Both the position numbers and the translations under genes were made by a program. The notes beneath the pieces are model-generated. The model saw only the letters and a program-made list of their open reading frames with translations. It did no database searches and had not been told where the DNA came from. 64,000 nt of DNA from Hoeflea_A sp965249925 (lineage in GTDB: Bacteria; Pseudomonadota; Alphaproteobacteria; Rhizobiales; Rhizobiaceae): assembly GCA_965249925.1 (NCBI GenBank), contig OZ252260.1:7378001-7442000 (forward strand). The letters are read 5' to 3'. This document shows positions 16,969-25,809 of the stretch, in pieces; position 1 is the stretch's first letter; each line of letters begins with the position of its first letter.

Positions 16969-18285
16969 TTAACGGTTCGCCTGTTCGAAGCGGCGCAGCA
17001 ACTGATCACCGCGCTCCTTGGCGCTGTCCAGCGCATCTTGGGCAGATTTGTCGCCGGCCCAAACACCTTCCAGTTCCTCATCGATGATACCGCGGATCTG
17101 GTCGAAGGAACCAAGCCGCAGGCCTTTCGAGTTTGCCGTCGGCTCCTTTGCCGTCATCTGGATAACGGCAATGTCCGTTCCCGGATTAGAGTCATAGAAG
17201 CCGTCGGCTTTGGTTTTGTCGCCGGCCGCAGCCGTGATCGGCAAATAGCCGGTATCCTGGTGCCATTTCGCCTGAATGTCGGTTGACGACAGGAAGTTGA
17301 GGAATTCGGCGACACCCTTGTACTCGTCATCTTCATGGCCGTTCAGAACCCAAAGCGACGCACCGCCGATGATGGTGTTTTGCGGTGCACCGTCCACGCC
17401 TTCCCAATAGGGCAACGGGCGTACGGCAAAGTCGAACTGTGCTTCACTCTTGATGCCCGCGTAGCCGGCTGATGATTCGGTAAACAGCGCGCAAGCACCT
17501 GCTCGGAAATCGGCACCGCCTTCATTGCGGCGACCCTTGTATATGAATTTGCCGTCCTGAGCCCAATCGCCCAACTTGGAAATGTGCTGAACCTGTACCG
17601 GGCCATTGAGCGCCAGTTCCGTGTCCGTGCCGGCAAAACCATTGTCCTGGGTCGCGAACGGCACGTCGTGATAGGCCGACATGTTCTCCAGATGGATCCA
17701 GCTCTGCCACGCCGTCGTCAGCGGGCATTCATGTCCTGCTGCCTTGAGCTGATCAAGGACTTCGCCAACCTTTTGCCAAGTCGAAAGGTCGACGTTGGGA
17801 TCAATTCCCGCTGCTGCCAGCGCGTCCTTGTTGACCCACAAGACCGGTGTCGAGGAATTGAATGGCAAAGACAGCATCTGACCGTCAGGTGTCGTGTAAT
17901 AGCCTTTGACCGAGCCTATGTAGGCGGCGGGATCCCATGACAGTCCGGAGTCGGCCATCACTTCGTAGACTGGCTTAATCGCACCGGAGGCACCCATCAT
18001 CGTTGCGGTACCGACTTCAAAAACCATCAACACATGTGGTTGTTCACCAGCGCGGAATGCTGCAATTCCGGCGTTAAGCGTTTCGGAATAGTTGCCCTTG
18101 TGTGAAGCGACGATCTGATAGTCGGACTGGCTTGAATTGAACGTATCAACCTGTTCGGCAACGAGATCGCCCAACCGCCCTGTAAAGGCGTGCCAGAACT
18201 GGATTTCCGTCGCAGCAATCGCATAGCCGCTCGACCAGAGCGTCGCAGCAGCAACCGTTGCCGACAAAACGAATTTCTTTCCCAT
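16969..18285 (-). CDS. ugpB: Glycerol-3-phosphate ABC transporter binding protein
   Basis: A 438-residue periplasmic binding protein. The ATG at 18285 (MGKKFVLSATVAAATLW) is chosen because it begins a signal peptide (cleavage after YAIAA) and follows GGGAGGA. UgpB hallmarks are IQFWHAFTGRLGDLV, SQSDYQIVASHKGNYSETLNAGIAAFRAG, HVLMVFEVGTATMM, LPFNSSTPVLWVNKDAL and a late NTIIGGASLWVLNGH. It heads the ugpBAEC operon. The 250 bases upstream were searched by eye for a Pho box; no convincing pair of CTGTCA-like repeats was seen, so phosphate control is not demonstrated. Confidence 0.95.
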   Translation of the reverse strand: MGKKFVLSATVAAATLWSSGYAIAATEIQFWHAFTGRLGDLVAEQVDTFNSSQSDYQIVASHKGNYSETLNAGIAAFRAGEQPHVLMVFEVGTATMMGASGAIKPVYEVMADSGLSWDPAAYIGSVKGYYTTPDGQMLSLPFNSSTPVLWVNKDALAAAGIDPNVDLSTWQKVGEVLDQLKAAGHECPLTTAWQSWIHLENMSAYHDVPFATQDNGFAGTDTELALNGPVQVQHISKLGDWAQDGKFIYKGRRNEGGADFRAGACALFTESSAGYAGIKSEAQFDFAVRPLPYWEGVDGAPQNTIIGGASLWVLNGHEDDEYKGVAEFLNFLSSTDIQAKWHQDTGYLPITAAAGDKTKADGFYDSNPGTDIAVIQMTAKEPTANSKGLRLGSFDQIRGIIDEELEGVWAGDKSAQDALDSAKERGDQLLRRFEQANR

Positions 18286-18536
18286 GGAGTCCTCCCTTGT
18301 TTTGGGCATCGTTTCGATTCTCGGATGACCAAGCCGGTAGTCTTGATTTGCATGGCTTTGATGTCAACACGTTAGATTTGCCAGAAATGCACTGAGGACA
18401 AGCAGACGTCTCGAATGCCCCGACAAATCCAAACCCAAGTATCGTCACGAAAAATCTGTGCGCTTTTCAGTGACCGGTTTTGCCACCCCTTAGATCGGCA
18501 TGTTCGGAAGGCTACCGCGTCGGTGGGTCACGCTAG

Positions 18537-19127
18537 CTAACGCCCGTCAACCAGCCCGAGGATAAGCCGATGGATGTTTCCGCCATCGCTCATTTCCGAC
18601 TGTTCGAAGGCGCGGTTGCGGGCCTTGTAGCGCACGAAGGCGGCTTTAAGGGGTGCCTGTATCGCGTCGCGGATCGTCTTGCAGTTCGGGTCGTTCGGCT
18701 GCCGGAAGCCAACGGTCGTGTCGTAGATATCCTGCGCCATATTGACGACGTATTCGCCATGGACGGCCTCGTGGGCCCGGATACCGGCGATGAAGACGCG
18801 CCAGCGGGCGGCGAGATCCGGAGCCAGAGGCTGCGCCGGTTTCGGCAGGGTGTATGTGATGGTCAGGAAGGGACGCGCGGCGGCCAGCACGCAGTCATTG
18901 CCGTCGCGGATGTAGTCGCGGCCCCATTTCAGGTCGAAATCGGTTTTGGCTATGGCGCTTGACAAGCCGCCGCGAATGCGCGGTCCGTGTGCGCCAATCG
19001 ACTGGTAGAGTTCCAAGCCGGTCGTTCCCGAAATCGAGTAGGTTTTTTCGACTTCTGTGGCGCGGATGTCGGCATGGGCCGGCAGCGCGAGAAAGAGCAT
19101 AATGGCGGCGGTGCGGATAACGAACAT
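18537..19127 (-). CDS. Secreted DUF922-type zinc protease
   Basis: A 196-residue exported protein of the DUF922 family (predicted secreted Zn-dependent proteases). The HExxH metal motif is present as RAHEAVHGE. Conserved segments are EKTYSISGTTGLELYQSIGAHGPR, GLSSAIAKTDFDLKWGRDY and CVLAAARPFLTITYTLPKP. The start at 19127 (MFVIRTAAIMLFLALPAHAD) gives a standard signal peptide; the open frame extends to 19220, adding 31 very basic residues. The natural substrate is unknown. It stands alone between ugpB and the PhzF gene. Confidence 0.85.
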   Translation of the reverse strand: MFVIRTAAIMLFLALPAHADIRATEVEKTYSISGTTGLELYQSIGAHGPRIRGGLSSAIAKTDFDLKWGRDYIRDGNDCVLAAARPFLTITYTLPKPAQPLAPDLAARWRVFIAGIRAHEAVHGEYVVNMAQDIYDTTVGFRQPNDPNCKTIRDAIQAPLKAAFVRYKARNRAFEQSEMSDGGNIHRLILGLVDGR

Positions 19128-19310
19128 CCGCTTCGTCCGCCGGCGGGCGCCCTTGCCGCCCCGGCTTATCGGCTTTCTTCGGGCGGCGTGAGCCGGGGCT
19201 TTAATCGGAAGGGTTTTCATATGAAACTGGCGCCGGTCCTGCCGCTCTAAATGGCCGCAGTTTGGTCGCGATCGGTACCGGTTTTCTGGTTGTCGCGCAT
19301 TGGTTCGTCA

Positions 19311-20228
19311 TCAGTCAAGAAGCAGCGAACCCTCGGCGATCTTGACGGCGTTGCCGCCGATACGTCCGTGCACGATCTCGCCGCCGTCGAGCTCCATATG
19401 CAGGTGGATGACCGAGGGGCGGCCCATTTCCACGCCCTGCTCGATCTGCAGTGCGTGGTGACCGTCGAGCGGTTCGTCGAAGCGGCGCACCGCGCCGGAA
19501 AAAGCCGCCACCGCGGATCCGGTCGCCGGATCCTCGGGAATGCCGGCGTGCGGCGCGAACATGCGGGCGTGGAAGCTTGCCTCGTGATGGACGCCGCCGC
19601 GGCAGTAGACGAAGGCATCGACCAGCTGGCCCTCGGCGATCGGTGCCAATTGCTCCCAGCGTAACGCGTCGCAGCGCGCCTTAGCGGCCACCGACAGGTC
19701 GTGCACCGGCACCATCATGAACGGCACGCCGGCGCTCCAGATTGAAATCGTGTGGTTTTCGAAACCGATGTCGTGCGGCTCGATACCGAGGGCAGCGGCA
19801 ACGGCGTCGCGGCTGACATCGGCGTAGACAGGGCTGGCGAGCCGCGGCAGATCGAACTCGGCAAAGCTCGGGCTGCCGGCCTGCAGCTTTGCGACGGTGC
19901 GCACCGGGCCGACACCCTCTTCAAGGACATTCATCAGATCGATATTGGCGCCATCCCCGGCCTTTCGCTCGGCCAGTGCCACGGCAGTGCCGACGGTCGG
20001 GTGGCCGGCGAACGGCAGTTCGTTGCCCGGCGTGAAAATGCGCAACCTCGCGCCATGCGCCGGATTGTCGGCCGGCAGCACGAACACCGTCTCCGACAGG
20101 TTGAACTCGCGCGCCAGTTTCTGCATGGCCTCGTCAGAAAGACCTGCCGCATCGAACACCACCGCCAGTGGATTGCCGGCCAGACGCTCGGAGGAAAACA
20201 CGTCGTAGATGGCGTAGTGGCGCGGCAT
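19311..20228 (-). CDS. PhzF-family isomerase/epimerase
   Basis: A 305-residue member of the PhzF family (two-domain DAP-epimerase-like fold). The start MPRHYAIYDVFSSERLAGNPLAVV at 20228 has AGGGAG seven bases upstream. The catalytic Glu is in FNLSETVFV (about residue 46). The second-site motif EDPATGSA is near residue 245, with GNELPFAGHPTVGTA between. Family members isomerise small metabolites; only PhzF itself has an established role in phenazine synthesis, and no phenazine genes are nearby. The function is therefore unassigned. Confidence 0.88.
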   Translation of the reverse strand: MPRHYAIYDVFSSERLAGNPLAVVFDAAGLSDEAMQKLAREFNLSETVFVLPADNPAHGARLRIFTPGNELPFAGHPTVGTAVALAERKAGDGANIDLMNVLEEGVGPVRTVAKLQAGSPSFAEFDLPRLASPVYADVSRDAVAAALGIEPHDIGFENHTISIWSAGVPFMMVPVHDLSVAAKARCDALRWEQLAPIAEGQLVDAFVYCRGGVHHEASFHARMFAPHAGIPEDPATGSAVAAFSGAVRRFDEPLDGHHALQIEQGVEMGRPSVIHLHMELDGGEIVHGRIGGNAVKIAEGSLLLD

Positions 20229-20325
20229 CGGGCACTCCCTTGTCGTCACGTTCGCGGCACAATTACATGGGCGCTCAGCAGCGACAACGGAAAAATGTCC
20301 GATCCGTGCCGGTGGCGATCGGCCC

Positions 20326-21435
20326 CTACACCAAATCAAGCGTCACAACCACAGGACAGTGGTCGGAGGCCTTCGGCCGGTCCCAGCCGGTGCGTGGATA
20401 ACGCTCGACATCCTGGCCTTCGGGGAACAGCGTCCGATAGGGCTGGCCGCGGCGGATGATCTCCGGCACACGGGTCGCATTGCGATCGGCGAGCGACGGC
20501 GACAGCAGAAGATAATCGAGTTGACACAAGTGCCGTTCTTCGGGTCCGCGCGAATGAAACAGCGTCCAGCGGTCGAGGTCGGGGCGACGGCGGGCGATGT
20601 TGTGCGCAAATCCGTCGCCCGTGAAGATGTCCACTGCGCTCATGGCCTCAGACCGCGGTGCGAAGTTATAGCCGTTGTAGCGGTCCCCGACGATCACCAC
20701 CCGTTCTTGGTAGTCGTTGAGATCGCCGCAGATCGCCCAGCGTTTGCCCGCCGTGCGGCCTTTGCCGAAGCGGTCCTCGATGATGCGTCGCACCGCGCGC
20801 GCCTCGGCCATGCGCACCGGCATGGTCGCCGTGCGCCCGTCGAGGCCGTTGCGCGATGATCCCATGGATTTGAAATGCGTCACGTAAATGGTCAGCGGCC
20901 GGCCGCCGACCCGCACGTCGATCTCCAGGCAGTCGCGACGGAAGATGCGGTCCTGCGGCAGATTGGTGACGGCGATCGCATCATCGAACAGGTCTAGGTC
21001 CCGGTACGTCAGATGTGCGTGGCTCTGCATGCGCTGAAACTCGATCGCCTGACCGTCGCGGGTCTCTTCGCGCATCATCACAGCGACGTCGATACCGCGT
21101 CCGTCATTGCCTTCGACCATGTATTTATGACGGTATCCGCGACCGATCATCCTGAACAGGTAGCCGTATTCGAAGGCGTGCAACGCGTCCAGGTTGTCAA
21201 CCTCCTGCAGACACAGGATGTCGGCGTCGGCATCGGCGATGGCTAGCGCCGACAATTGCCGCGTGTCGTCGGTTAGGGCGATCACGCGGGCCTGTTCGAG
21301 CCGCCGGTAGTCCTCCTCGGTCTCAACATCATAGAGCTTCAGCGCACGGTCCTGCCGCAATTCGTTGCGAAAGCCGGAGAAATCGAACCGGTTGATCAGG
21401 TTTTCGACATTAAAAGTCGCCAGGCGCAGGGACAT
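20326..21435 (-). CDS. Endonuclease/exonuclease/phosphatase-family protein
   Basis: A 369-residue EEP-fold, metal-dependent phosphodiesterase or nuclease. Visible signature elements are RLATFNVENL at the N-terminus, LCLQEVDN (metal-binding Glu), THFKSMG, AICGDLND and the C-terminal SDHCPVVVTLDLV catalytic His. AAGGAC precedes the ATG at 21435. No signal peptide is seen. The substrate could be nucleic acid, a phospholipid or an inositol phosphate. Confidence 0.85.
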   Translation of the reverse strand: MSLRLATFNVENLINRFDFSGFRNELRQDRALKLYDVETEEDYRRLEQARVIALTDDTRQLSALAIADADADILCLQEVDNLDALHAFEYGYLFRMIGRGYRHKYMVEGNDGRGIDVAVMMREETRDGQAIEFQRMQSHAHLTYRDLDLFDDAIAVTNLPQDRIFRRDCLEIDVRVGGRPLTIYVTHFKSMGSSRNGLDGRTATMPVRMAEARAVRRIIEDRFGKGRTAGKRWAICGDLNDYQERVVIVGDRYNGYNFAPRSEAMSAVDIFTGDGFAHNIARRRPDLDRWTLFHSRGPEERHLCQLDYLLLSPSLADRNATRVPEIIRRGQPYRTLFPEGQDVERYPRTGWDRPKASDHCPVVVTLDLV

Positions 21436-21684
21436 CGGGTTCGTCCTTTCGGATCCTTCTTAGACGCTTTCAGGCACAGTTTGAATCATATGATGGCGGA
21501 AACGCTTGTGTTCCATTGCCATCCGACATCGAAAAACCGTGGCAATCGCTTGAAATGACTCGCGGCTTTGCCGCCGGACACACATCGATCAGGGCAAAGT
21601 GATCACCGGCCCTGCGCCCGTGGCCTTGCCAGGTAGGGTGGAATGGCGAATACTTTAAGAAAATGCTTTCAAACGGAGGCAGAC

Positions 21685-22149
21685 ATGCTCACTTTGACGC
21701 GGGGCCTGGCAGCGACGTTTGTCGGTCTCGGCCTGCTCGCTATGACGGCCGTCAGCGCCGAGGCGGGTGGCAAACACTACCGCAAGGGCGGCGATAATTT
21801 TGCCGCCGGCTTGGCGGCGGGACTGATCGTCGGAGGCCTGATCGTCGGCAGTCAGCGCCGCGGCAGCCTCTACTATTGCACAGGCTACTGCAACGGTCGC
21901 TATTATTACGGCAAGCGGCGCTATTACCGCCCATATCCCGTCTACCGTTCCCGCCCGTACTACCGGCCGGGTCCGCGCTACTACCGGCCGGGTCCGCGCT
22001 ACTATCGGCCGGCACCGGTCTATCGCGGCCGGTTGAACCAGGCGCACTACAATTACTGTTTTTCCAGATACCGGTCCTATCGGGCGTCCGACAACACGTT
22101 CCAGCCCTATCACGGCCCGCGCAAGCCATGCCGGTCGCCCTATCTCTAA
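21685..22149 (+). CDS. BA14K-family secreted protein
   Basis: A 154-residue exported protein of the BA14K family, which is characteristic of Hyphomicrobiales (named from an immunoreactive Brucella 14-kDa protein). The ATG at 21685 has GGAGG seven bases upstream. A signal peptide ends at VSAEAGG and is followed by a glycine-rich hydrophobic segment (FAAGLAAGLIVGGLIVG), a Tyr/Arg/Pro-rich repeat region, and the C-terminal signature YCFSRYRSYRASDNTFQPY. A 21-bp triplicated repeat encodes YYRPGPR-type units. Likely envelope-associated; the molecular role is poorly known. Confidence 0.88.
   Translation: MLTLTRGLAATFVGLGLLAMTAVSAEAGGKHYRKGGDNFAAGLAAGLIVGGLIVGSQRRGSLYYCTGYCNGRYYYGKRRYYRPYPVYRSRPYYRPGPRYYRPGPRYYRPAPVYRGRLNQAHYNYCFSRYRSYRASDNTFQPYHGPRKPCRSPYL
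21958..22020 (+). repeat. Three 21-bp tandem repeats within the BA14K gene
   Basis: Two identical units (TACTACCGGCCGGGTCCGCG plus C) are followed by a diverged third. Each unit encodes a seven-residue Tyr-Tyr-Arg-Pro block. Exact identity of two units implies recent duplication or slippage. Confidence 0.9.
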
Positions 22150-22172
22150 GGCTGCTCTGGATTAATCAGTAG

Positions 22173-22200
22173 GGGAAACCGCGGTCTGCCGCGATTTCCC
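22173..22200. terminator. Hairpin between convergent BA14K and ilvC genes
   Basis: A 12-bp stem with one mismatch (GGGAAACCGCGG / CCGCGATTTCCC) and a TCTG loop lies between the two convergent stop codons. There is no T-run on either side, but position and stability suit a bidirectional terminator. Confidence 0.45.
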
Positions 22201-22231
22201 ACATTGAACGATCGGATTAGCCTGACAGGCT

Positions 22232-23251
22232 CTAGTTGCGCTCCTTGTCGACCAGCGCGTTGGACTTGATCCATGGCATCATGCCGCGCAGCTTTTCGCC
22301 GACCTCTTCGATCTGGTGAGCGTCATTGACCCTCCGGATGCCTTTGAAACGCGAGGCTCCGGCCCGGTATTCCTGCATCCATTCGGACGTGAACTTGCCG
22401 GTCTGGATGTCGTTCAGAATGCGCTTCATTTCGGCCTTGGTTTCATCGGTGATGATGCGCGGACCCGACACGTACTCGCCCCATTCTGCGGTATTGGAGA
22501 TCGAGTAGTTCATATTGGCGATGCCGCCCTCATAAATCAGGTCGACGATCAGTTTGACCTCGTGCAGACACTCGAAATAGGCCATTTCCGGTGCGTATCC
22601 GGCCTCGACCAGCGTCTCGAAACCGGCGCGAATCAGCTCGACGAGGCCACCGCATAGCACCACCTGCTCACCGAACAGATCGGTCTCGCATTCCTCCCGG
22701 AAATTGGTTTCGATGATACCCGAACGACCGCCGCCGACGGCGCTGGCGTAGGACAGGCCGAGATCGTGGGCATTGCCGGAGGCGTCGCGATGCACGGCGA
22801 TCAGACACGGCACGCCGCCACCCTTCATGTACTCGCCGCGCACCGTATGACCCGGTCCCTTTGGCGCGATCATCAGTACGTCCACCGTATCTTTCGGCTC
22901 GATCAGGCCAAAGTGCACATTGAGGCCGTGGGCGAACGCAATGGCCGCGCCGTCATTGATATTGTCGGCGATATGGTCGCGGTAGATGTCGGCCTGCAAT
23001 TCATCCGGTGCCGCCATCATGATCAGATCGGCCCAGCCGGCCGCATCCTTGACCGACTTTACCTCGAACCCGTCGGCCTCCGCCTTGCGTACGGTCGGCG
23101 ACCCGTAACGCAGGGCAATGGCGACGTTTTCGACGCCGGAATCCTTAAGGTTCAGCGCATGGGCGCGACCTTGGCTGCCGTAGCCGACAATTGCTACCTT
23201 TCGCGATTTGATGAGATTGAGATCGGCATCGCGATCATAATAGACACGCAT
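22232..23251 (-). CDS. ilvC: Ketol-acid reductoisomerase
   Basis: A 339-residue class I ketol-acid reductoisomerase, the second common step of valine, leucine and isoleucine synthesis. It starts MRVYYDRDADL at 23251 after AAAGGAAAC; the frame extends further upstream but without homology. The NADPH-binding glycine motif GYGSQGRAHALNL is near residues 24-36. Later signatures are MMAAPDE, FAHGLNVHF, MIAPKGPGH, ETDLFGEQ and ECLHEVKLIVDL. It begins only 28 bases after the stop of a TetR gene on the same strand, so transcription is probably from the TetR promoter or from within that gene. Confidence 0.97.
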   Translation of the reverse strand: MRVYYDRDADLNLIKSRKVAIVGYGSQGRAHALNLKDSGVENVAIALRYGSPTVRKAEADGFEVKSVKDAAGWADLIMMAAPDELQADIYRDHIADNINDGAAIAFAHGLNVHFGLIEPKDTVDVLMIAPKGPGHTVRGEYMKGGGVPCLIAVHRDASGNAHDLGLSYASAVGGGRSGIIETNFREECETDLFGEQVVLCGGLVELIRAGFETLVEAGYAPEMAYFECLHEVKLIVDLIYEGGIANMNYSISNTAEWGEYVSGPRIITDETKAEMKRILNDIQTGKFTSEWMQEYRAGASRFKGIRRVNDAHQIEEVGEKLRGMMPWIKSNALVDKERN

Positions 23252-23279
23252 TTGAGTTTCCTTTCCCTGGGTGGTTGTC

Positions 23280-23939
23280 TTATGCCTGTTGAGTGGATCT
23301 GGTCCGGTAGAGGCGGAAAAACCGATCGACCGCCGTTTCCGCCTGGGCTCGAAATGTCGGCTGTCCGGAGCGTTTTTCGCCGAGTAGCAGCCGGACATGC
23401 AGATCGCCGACAATCAGCCCGTAAAGTGTCCGGTACGCGTCCTCCGCATCATCGATGGCGAGAAAGCCCTGCCGCCGCCCCATCTCCAGCAACGCCACAG
23501 CCCGCTGACCGATCGGACGGCGGCCGCGACTGAGGATAAGCTCACCAAGCTGCGGTTCGCGGTTGCCGGCCTGGCCGATCGCCAGCCGGTTGAGTGCCAG
23601 CGACACGTCACCGGCCAGCACGCGCAGCAGATCGTCACCAAACAGGATCAGATGCTCGCGCAACGCCGCTTCACTGGCCGGCGCCTCGACGGGCGCTTGG
23701 GCGCGCACTTTGGAGGCCTGATAGGTGACGACGGCCGCCAGCAGGCCGTCGCGGTCGCCAAACCATTTGTAGAGGCTTTCCTTGGAGCAGTTGGCTGCCC
23801 GGGCGACAGCCGCCGTCGTCAGCGCCCTGTCGCCGCCCTCGACCAGCATGTTGAGCGCCGTTTGCAGCACCGCGCTCTGGCGTGGTGTGAACGCGGGGGT
23901 CGCCGGCTGTGGCGACAGACTGGCGGCGTTACGCTGCAT
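23280..23939 (-). CDS. TetR-family regulator upstream of ilvC
   Basis: A 219-residue TetR/AcrR protein. The helix-turn-helix domain is at about residues 15-65 (AVLQTALNMLVEGG, LTTAAVARAANCSKESLYKWFGDRDGLLAAVV). The C-terminal half is a variable ligand domain. The ATG at 23939 is chosen because GAGG lies five bases upstream and because a perfect 16-bp palindrome lies just before it; starting at 23981 would put the palindrome inside the gene. Placement directly in front of ilvC suggests autoregulation and joint expression. The ligand is unknown. Confidence 0.88.
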   Translation of the reverse strand: MQRNAASLSPQPATPAFTPRQSAVLQTALNMLVEGGDRALTTAAVARAANCSKESLYKWFGDRDGLLAAVVTYQASKVRAQAPVEAPASEAALREHLILFGDDLLRVLAGDVSLALNRLAIGQAGNREPQLGELILSRGRRPIGQRAVALLEMGRRQGFLAIDDAEDAYRTLYGLIVGDLHVRLLLGEKRSGQPTFRAQAETAVDRFFRLYRTRSTQQA

Positions 23940-23952
23940 CATTACCTCAAAT

Positions 23953-23968
23953 CGTACCGTACGGTACG
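23953..23968 (-). promoter_or_regulatory. Perfect 16-bp palindrome, probable TetR operator
   Basis: CGTACCGTACGGTACG is identical to its reverse complement and lies 14-29 bases before the TetR start codon, where a repressor would block transcription. Half-sites of CGTACCGT suit a TetR dimer. Autoregulation is inferred. Confidence 0.6.
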
Positions 23969-24036
23969 GTTCGGCACTCACTACGGCAAACGAGCAAAGA
24001 GGTCAAGCCGATTTTTGAGAATGATGCTGTGGCCGT

Positions 24037-24801
24037 TCAGAGGCTGTGGCCGCAGGCCCTTAAATATCTGTGCACGGTTTCCGTCATGCCGTATTGCAGG
24101 GCGTCCGCCGTCAATCCGTGGCCAACCGAGACTTCGAGGGTTTTCGGAATGCGCTCCAGTAGTGGCGGCAGATTGGTGACCGTCAGGTCATGGCCGGCAT
24201 TGATACCCAGTCCGTTGGCGGTGGCCGCGTCGGCGGTCTTGCCAAGCCGCTCGATTTCCACGGCCGCCCGGCTCGGGCTGTCATAAAGGCCGCCATAGGG
24301 ACCGGTGTAGAGCTCCACCCGATCGGCACCGGTTTGCGCGGCGAGCGCCATCGCCTCCGGCCGTCCGTCGCCATCGGCAAACAGGGAGACACGAACGCCC
24401 TGCTTTTTCAGACGCGCGACGACCGGCTGTAGCAAGGCCAGATAGGTTTCGAAGTCCCAGCCGTGATCGGATGTAGCCTGCGACGGATCGTCGGGCACCA
24501 GGGTTGCCTGATCCGGCTGATTAGCCTCCACCAGGTCAAGGAATGCGTCGCTCGGATAGCCCTCGATGTTGAACTCCGCCTGCGGGAACTCGTCATCGAT
24601 CAGTGCCCGGATGTCCGGCAGATCAGAAAACCGGATGTGCCGCTGGTCGGGGCGCGGATGCACCGTCAGCCCGTGCGCGCCCGCGGCGAGGGCCTGGGCG
24701 CCGAGTCCGACAACGCTTGGCCAGGGAAGGTCGCGCCGATTGCGCAACATGGCGATCGCGTTGAGGTTGACCGAGAGTTTGGTCGGTGATTCACCCGGCA
24801 T
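24037..24801 (-). CDS. pdxJ: Pyridoxine 5'-phosphate synthase
   Basis: A 254-residue TIM-barrel enzyme that condenses 1-deoxyxylulose 5-phosphate with 3-amino-2-oxopropyl phosphate in vitamin B6 synthesis. Hallmarks are KLSVNLNAIAMLRNRR at the N-terminus, GLTVHPRPDQRHI, FNIEGYPS, VSLFADGD, VELYTGPYG, GLGINAGHDL and VSVGHGLTADAL. The ATG at 24801 (MPGESPTKL) fits the family length; the longer open frame is not homologous. It has a weak ribosome site. The gene is divergent from the SpoIIAA-like gene. Confidence 0.96.
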   Translation of the reverse strand: MPGESPTKLSVNLNAIAMLRNRRDLPWPSVVGLGAQALAAGAHGLTVHPRPDQRHIRFSDLPDIRALIDDEFPQAEFNIEGYPSDAFLDLVEANQPDQATLVPDDPSQATSDHGWDFETYLALLQPVVARLKKQGVRVSLFADGDGRPEAMALAAQTGADRVELYTGPYGGLYDSPSRAAVEIERLGKTADAATANGLGINAGHDLTVTNLPPLLERIPKTLEVSVGHGLTADALQYGMTETVHRYLRACGHSL

Positions 24802-24943
24802 GTCGAGGAAAGCCCAAGATGTGTCAAAGCGTTGTCGGAAATCGCAAGGCGATCGACCGGACACACCGGCTGCCTGTATTGATTGCGGCGACCGCCATCC
24901 GTACCTACATTGGCGCAAGAGATCAAGCAGCTTGGGACCGGCT

Positions 24944-25357
24944 ATGGCGGAAGGACTGAGACACCCGGCATTATTGCAGATAAAGACCGAGCGAGAGGAC
25001 GTTTACGCGTTCGAGGTCGACGGCCACCTGACCAGGGAGGAAACCGACGCGGTCTACGCAACTCTTGAAAAGGCCTACGAAAAACACGACTCCATCAATC
25101 TGCTGATCCGGATGGGTCGTTACGACGGGTTTGACTGGAACACGCTTTTCTCCGAGTCCACCTATGTCGGCAAGCTGCACGCGCTCAAGCATCTGCGGCG
25201 CTATGCGGTGATTGGCGGGCCGCACTGGTTCGGAACGGCGATCAGGCTGTTCAACCCGCTGTTCCGTGTCGATGTGCACCATTTCGAACTGGACGATGAG
25301 GCAGAGGCCTGGCGCTGGATTTACGAAAGGGACGAGAAGTCCTCCAACTCCACCTGA
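24944..25357 (+). CDS. SpoIIAA-like (STAS-related) protein
   Basis: A 137-residue protein matching the SpoIIAA-like family. Typical segments are DVYAFEVDGHLTREETDAVYATLEKAYEKHDSINLLIRMG, then HLRRYAVIGGPHWFGTAI and a terminal DDEAEAWRWI. The fold is STAS/SEC14-like and may bind small hydrophobic ligands. The start MAEGLRHPALL has GGGA six bases upstream. It is followed 61 bases later by the ABM-domain gene on the same strand. Confidence 0.82.
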   Translation: MAEGLRHPALLQIKTEREDVYAFEVDGHLTREETDAVYATLEKAYEKHDSINLLIRMGRYDGFDWNTLFSESTYVGKLHALKHLRRYAVIGGPHWFGTAIRLFNPLFRVDVHHFELDDEAEAWRWIYERDEKSSNST

Positions 25358-25418
25358 AACGCTTTATGCAAACCGTTTCCTGCGATACCCGTTGGGGGTA
25401 ACCAATGGAGGAACGCCG

Positions 25419-25718
25419 ATGATTGTCGTAACCGGATATGTCCGCATCGCCCCGGAAGACGTAGAGGCTTTGCGTCCGCATGCCCAGGGCATGATTGCCG
25501 AAACCCGCAAGGAAGGCGGATGCTATGTCTATGCCTTTTCAGAGGACATACTCGATCCGGGCCTGATCTGGATTGTCGAGCGCTGGTCGGACTGGGCCGC
25601 GCTCAATGCCCATTTCGAGACACCGCACATGGCCGCGTGGCGTGATGCGCTGGCGGGACTGACGATTATCGAGCGCAATCTGATGGCGCATGAAACCAGC
25701 GAGGAGCGCGTTATCTGA
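25419..25718 (+). CDS. ABM-domain (antibiotic biosynthesis monooxygenase-like) protein
   Basis: A 99-residue dimeric ferredoxin-like protein. It starts MIVVTGYVRIAPED with GGAGG seven bases upstream. Family segments are AETRKEGGCYVYAFSEDI, IWIVERWSDWAALNAHFETPHM and a C-terminal MAHETSEERVI. Such proteins are cofactor-free monooxygenases or of unknown role. The last 43 bases of the gene region reappear, diverged, at 31508-31550 beyond the autotransporter and sulfotransferase genes. Confidence 0.85.
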   Translation: MIVVTGYVRIAPEDVEALRPHAQGMIAETRKEGGCYVYAFSEDILDPGLIWIVERWSDWAALNAHFETPHMAAWRDALAGLTIIERNLMAHETSEERVI

Positions 25719-25724
25719 GCTGGA
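25682..25724 (+). repeat. Left copy of 43-bp direct repeat (ABM 3' end)
   Basis: This segment, from the ATG of MAHETSEERVI through TGAGCTGGA, aligns with 31508-31550 at about 36 of 43 bases. It forms the 3' end of the intact ABM gene. The right copy encodes MPHDISEERVV and a stop. Confidence 0.7.
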
Positions 25725-25809
25725 GTCGTGCGATCGTCCGTCGCGCTGCAGATAGTTCAGCAGCGCTCAAGGTCGCAATTGGCCCGGGAACGACATGGTG
25801 CCCCGCCCC

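Noticed and set aside
18286..18536. Possible Pho box upstream of ugpB
   Set aside because: No pair of CTGTCA-like direct repeats with proper spacing could be seen by eye.
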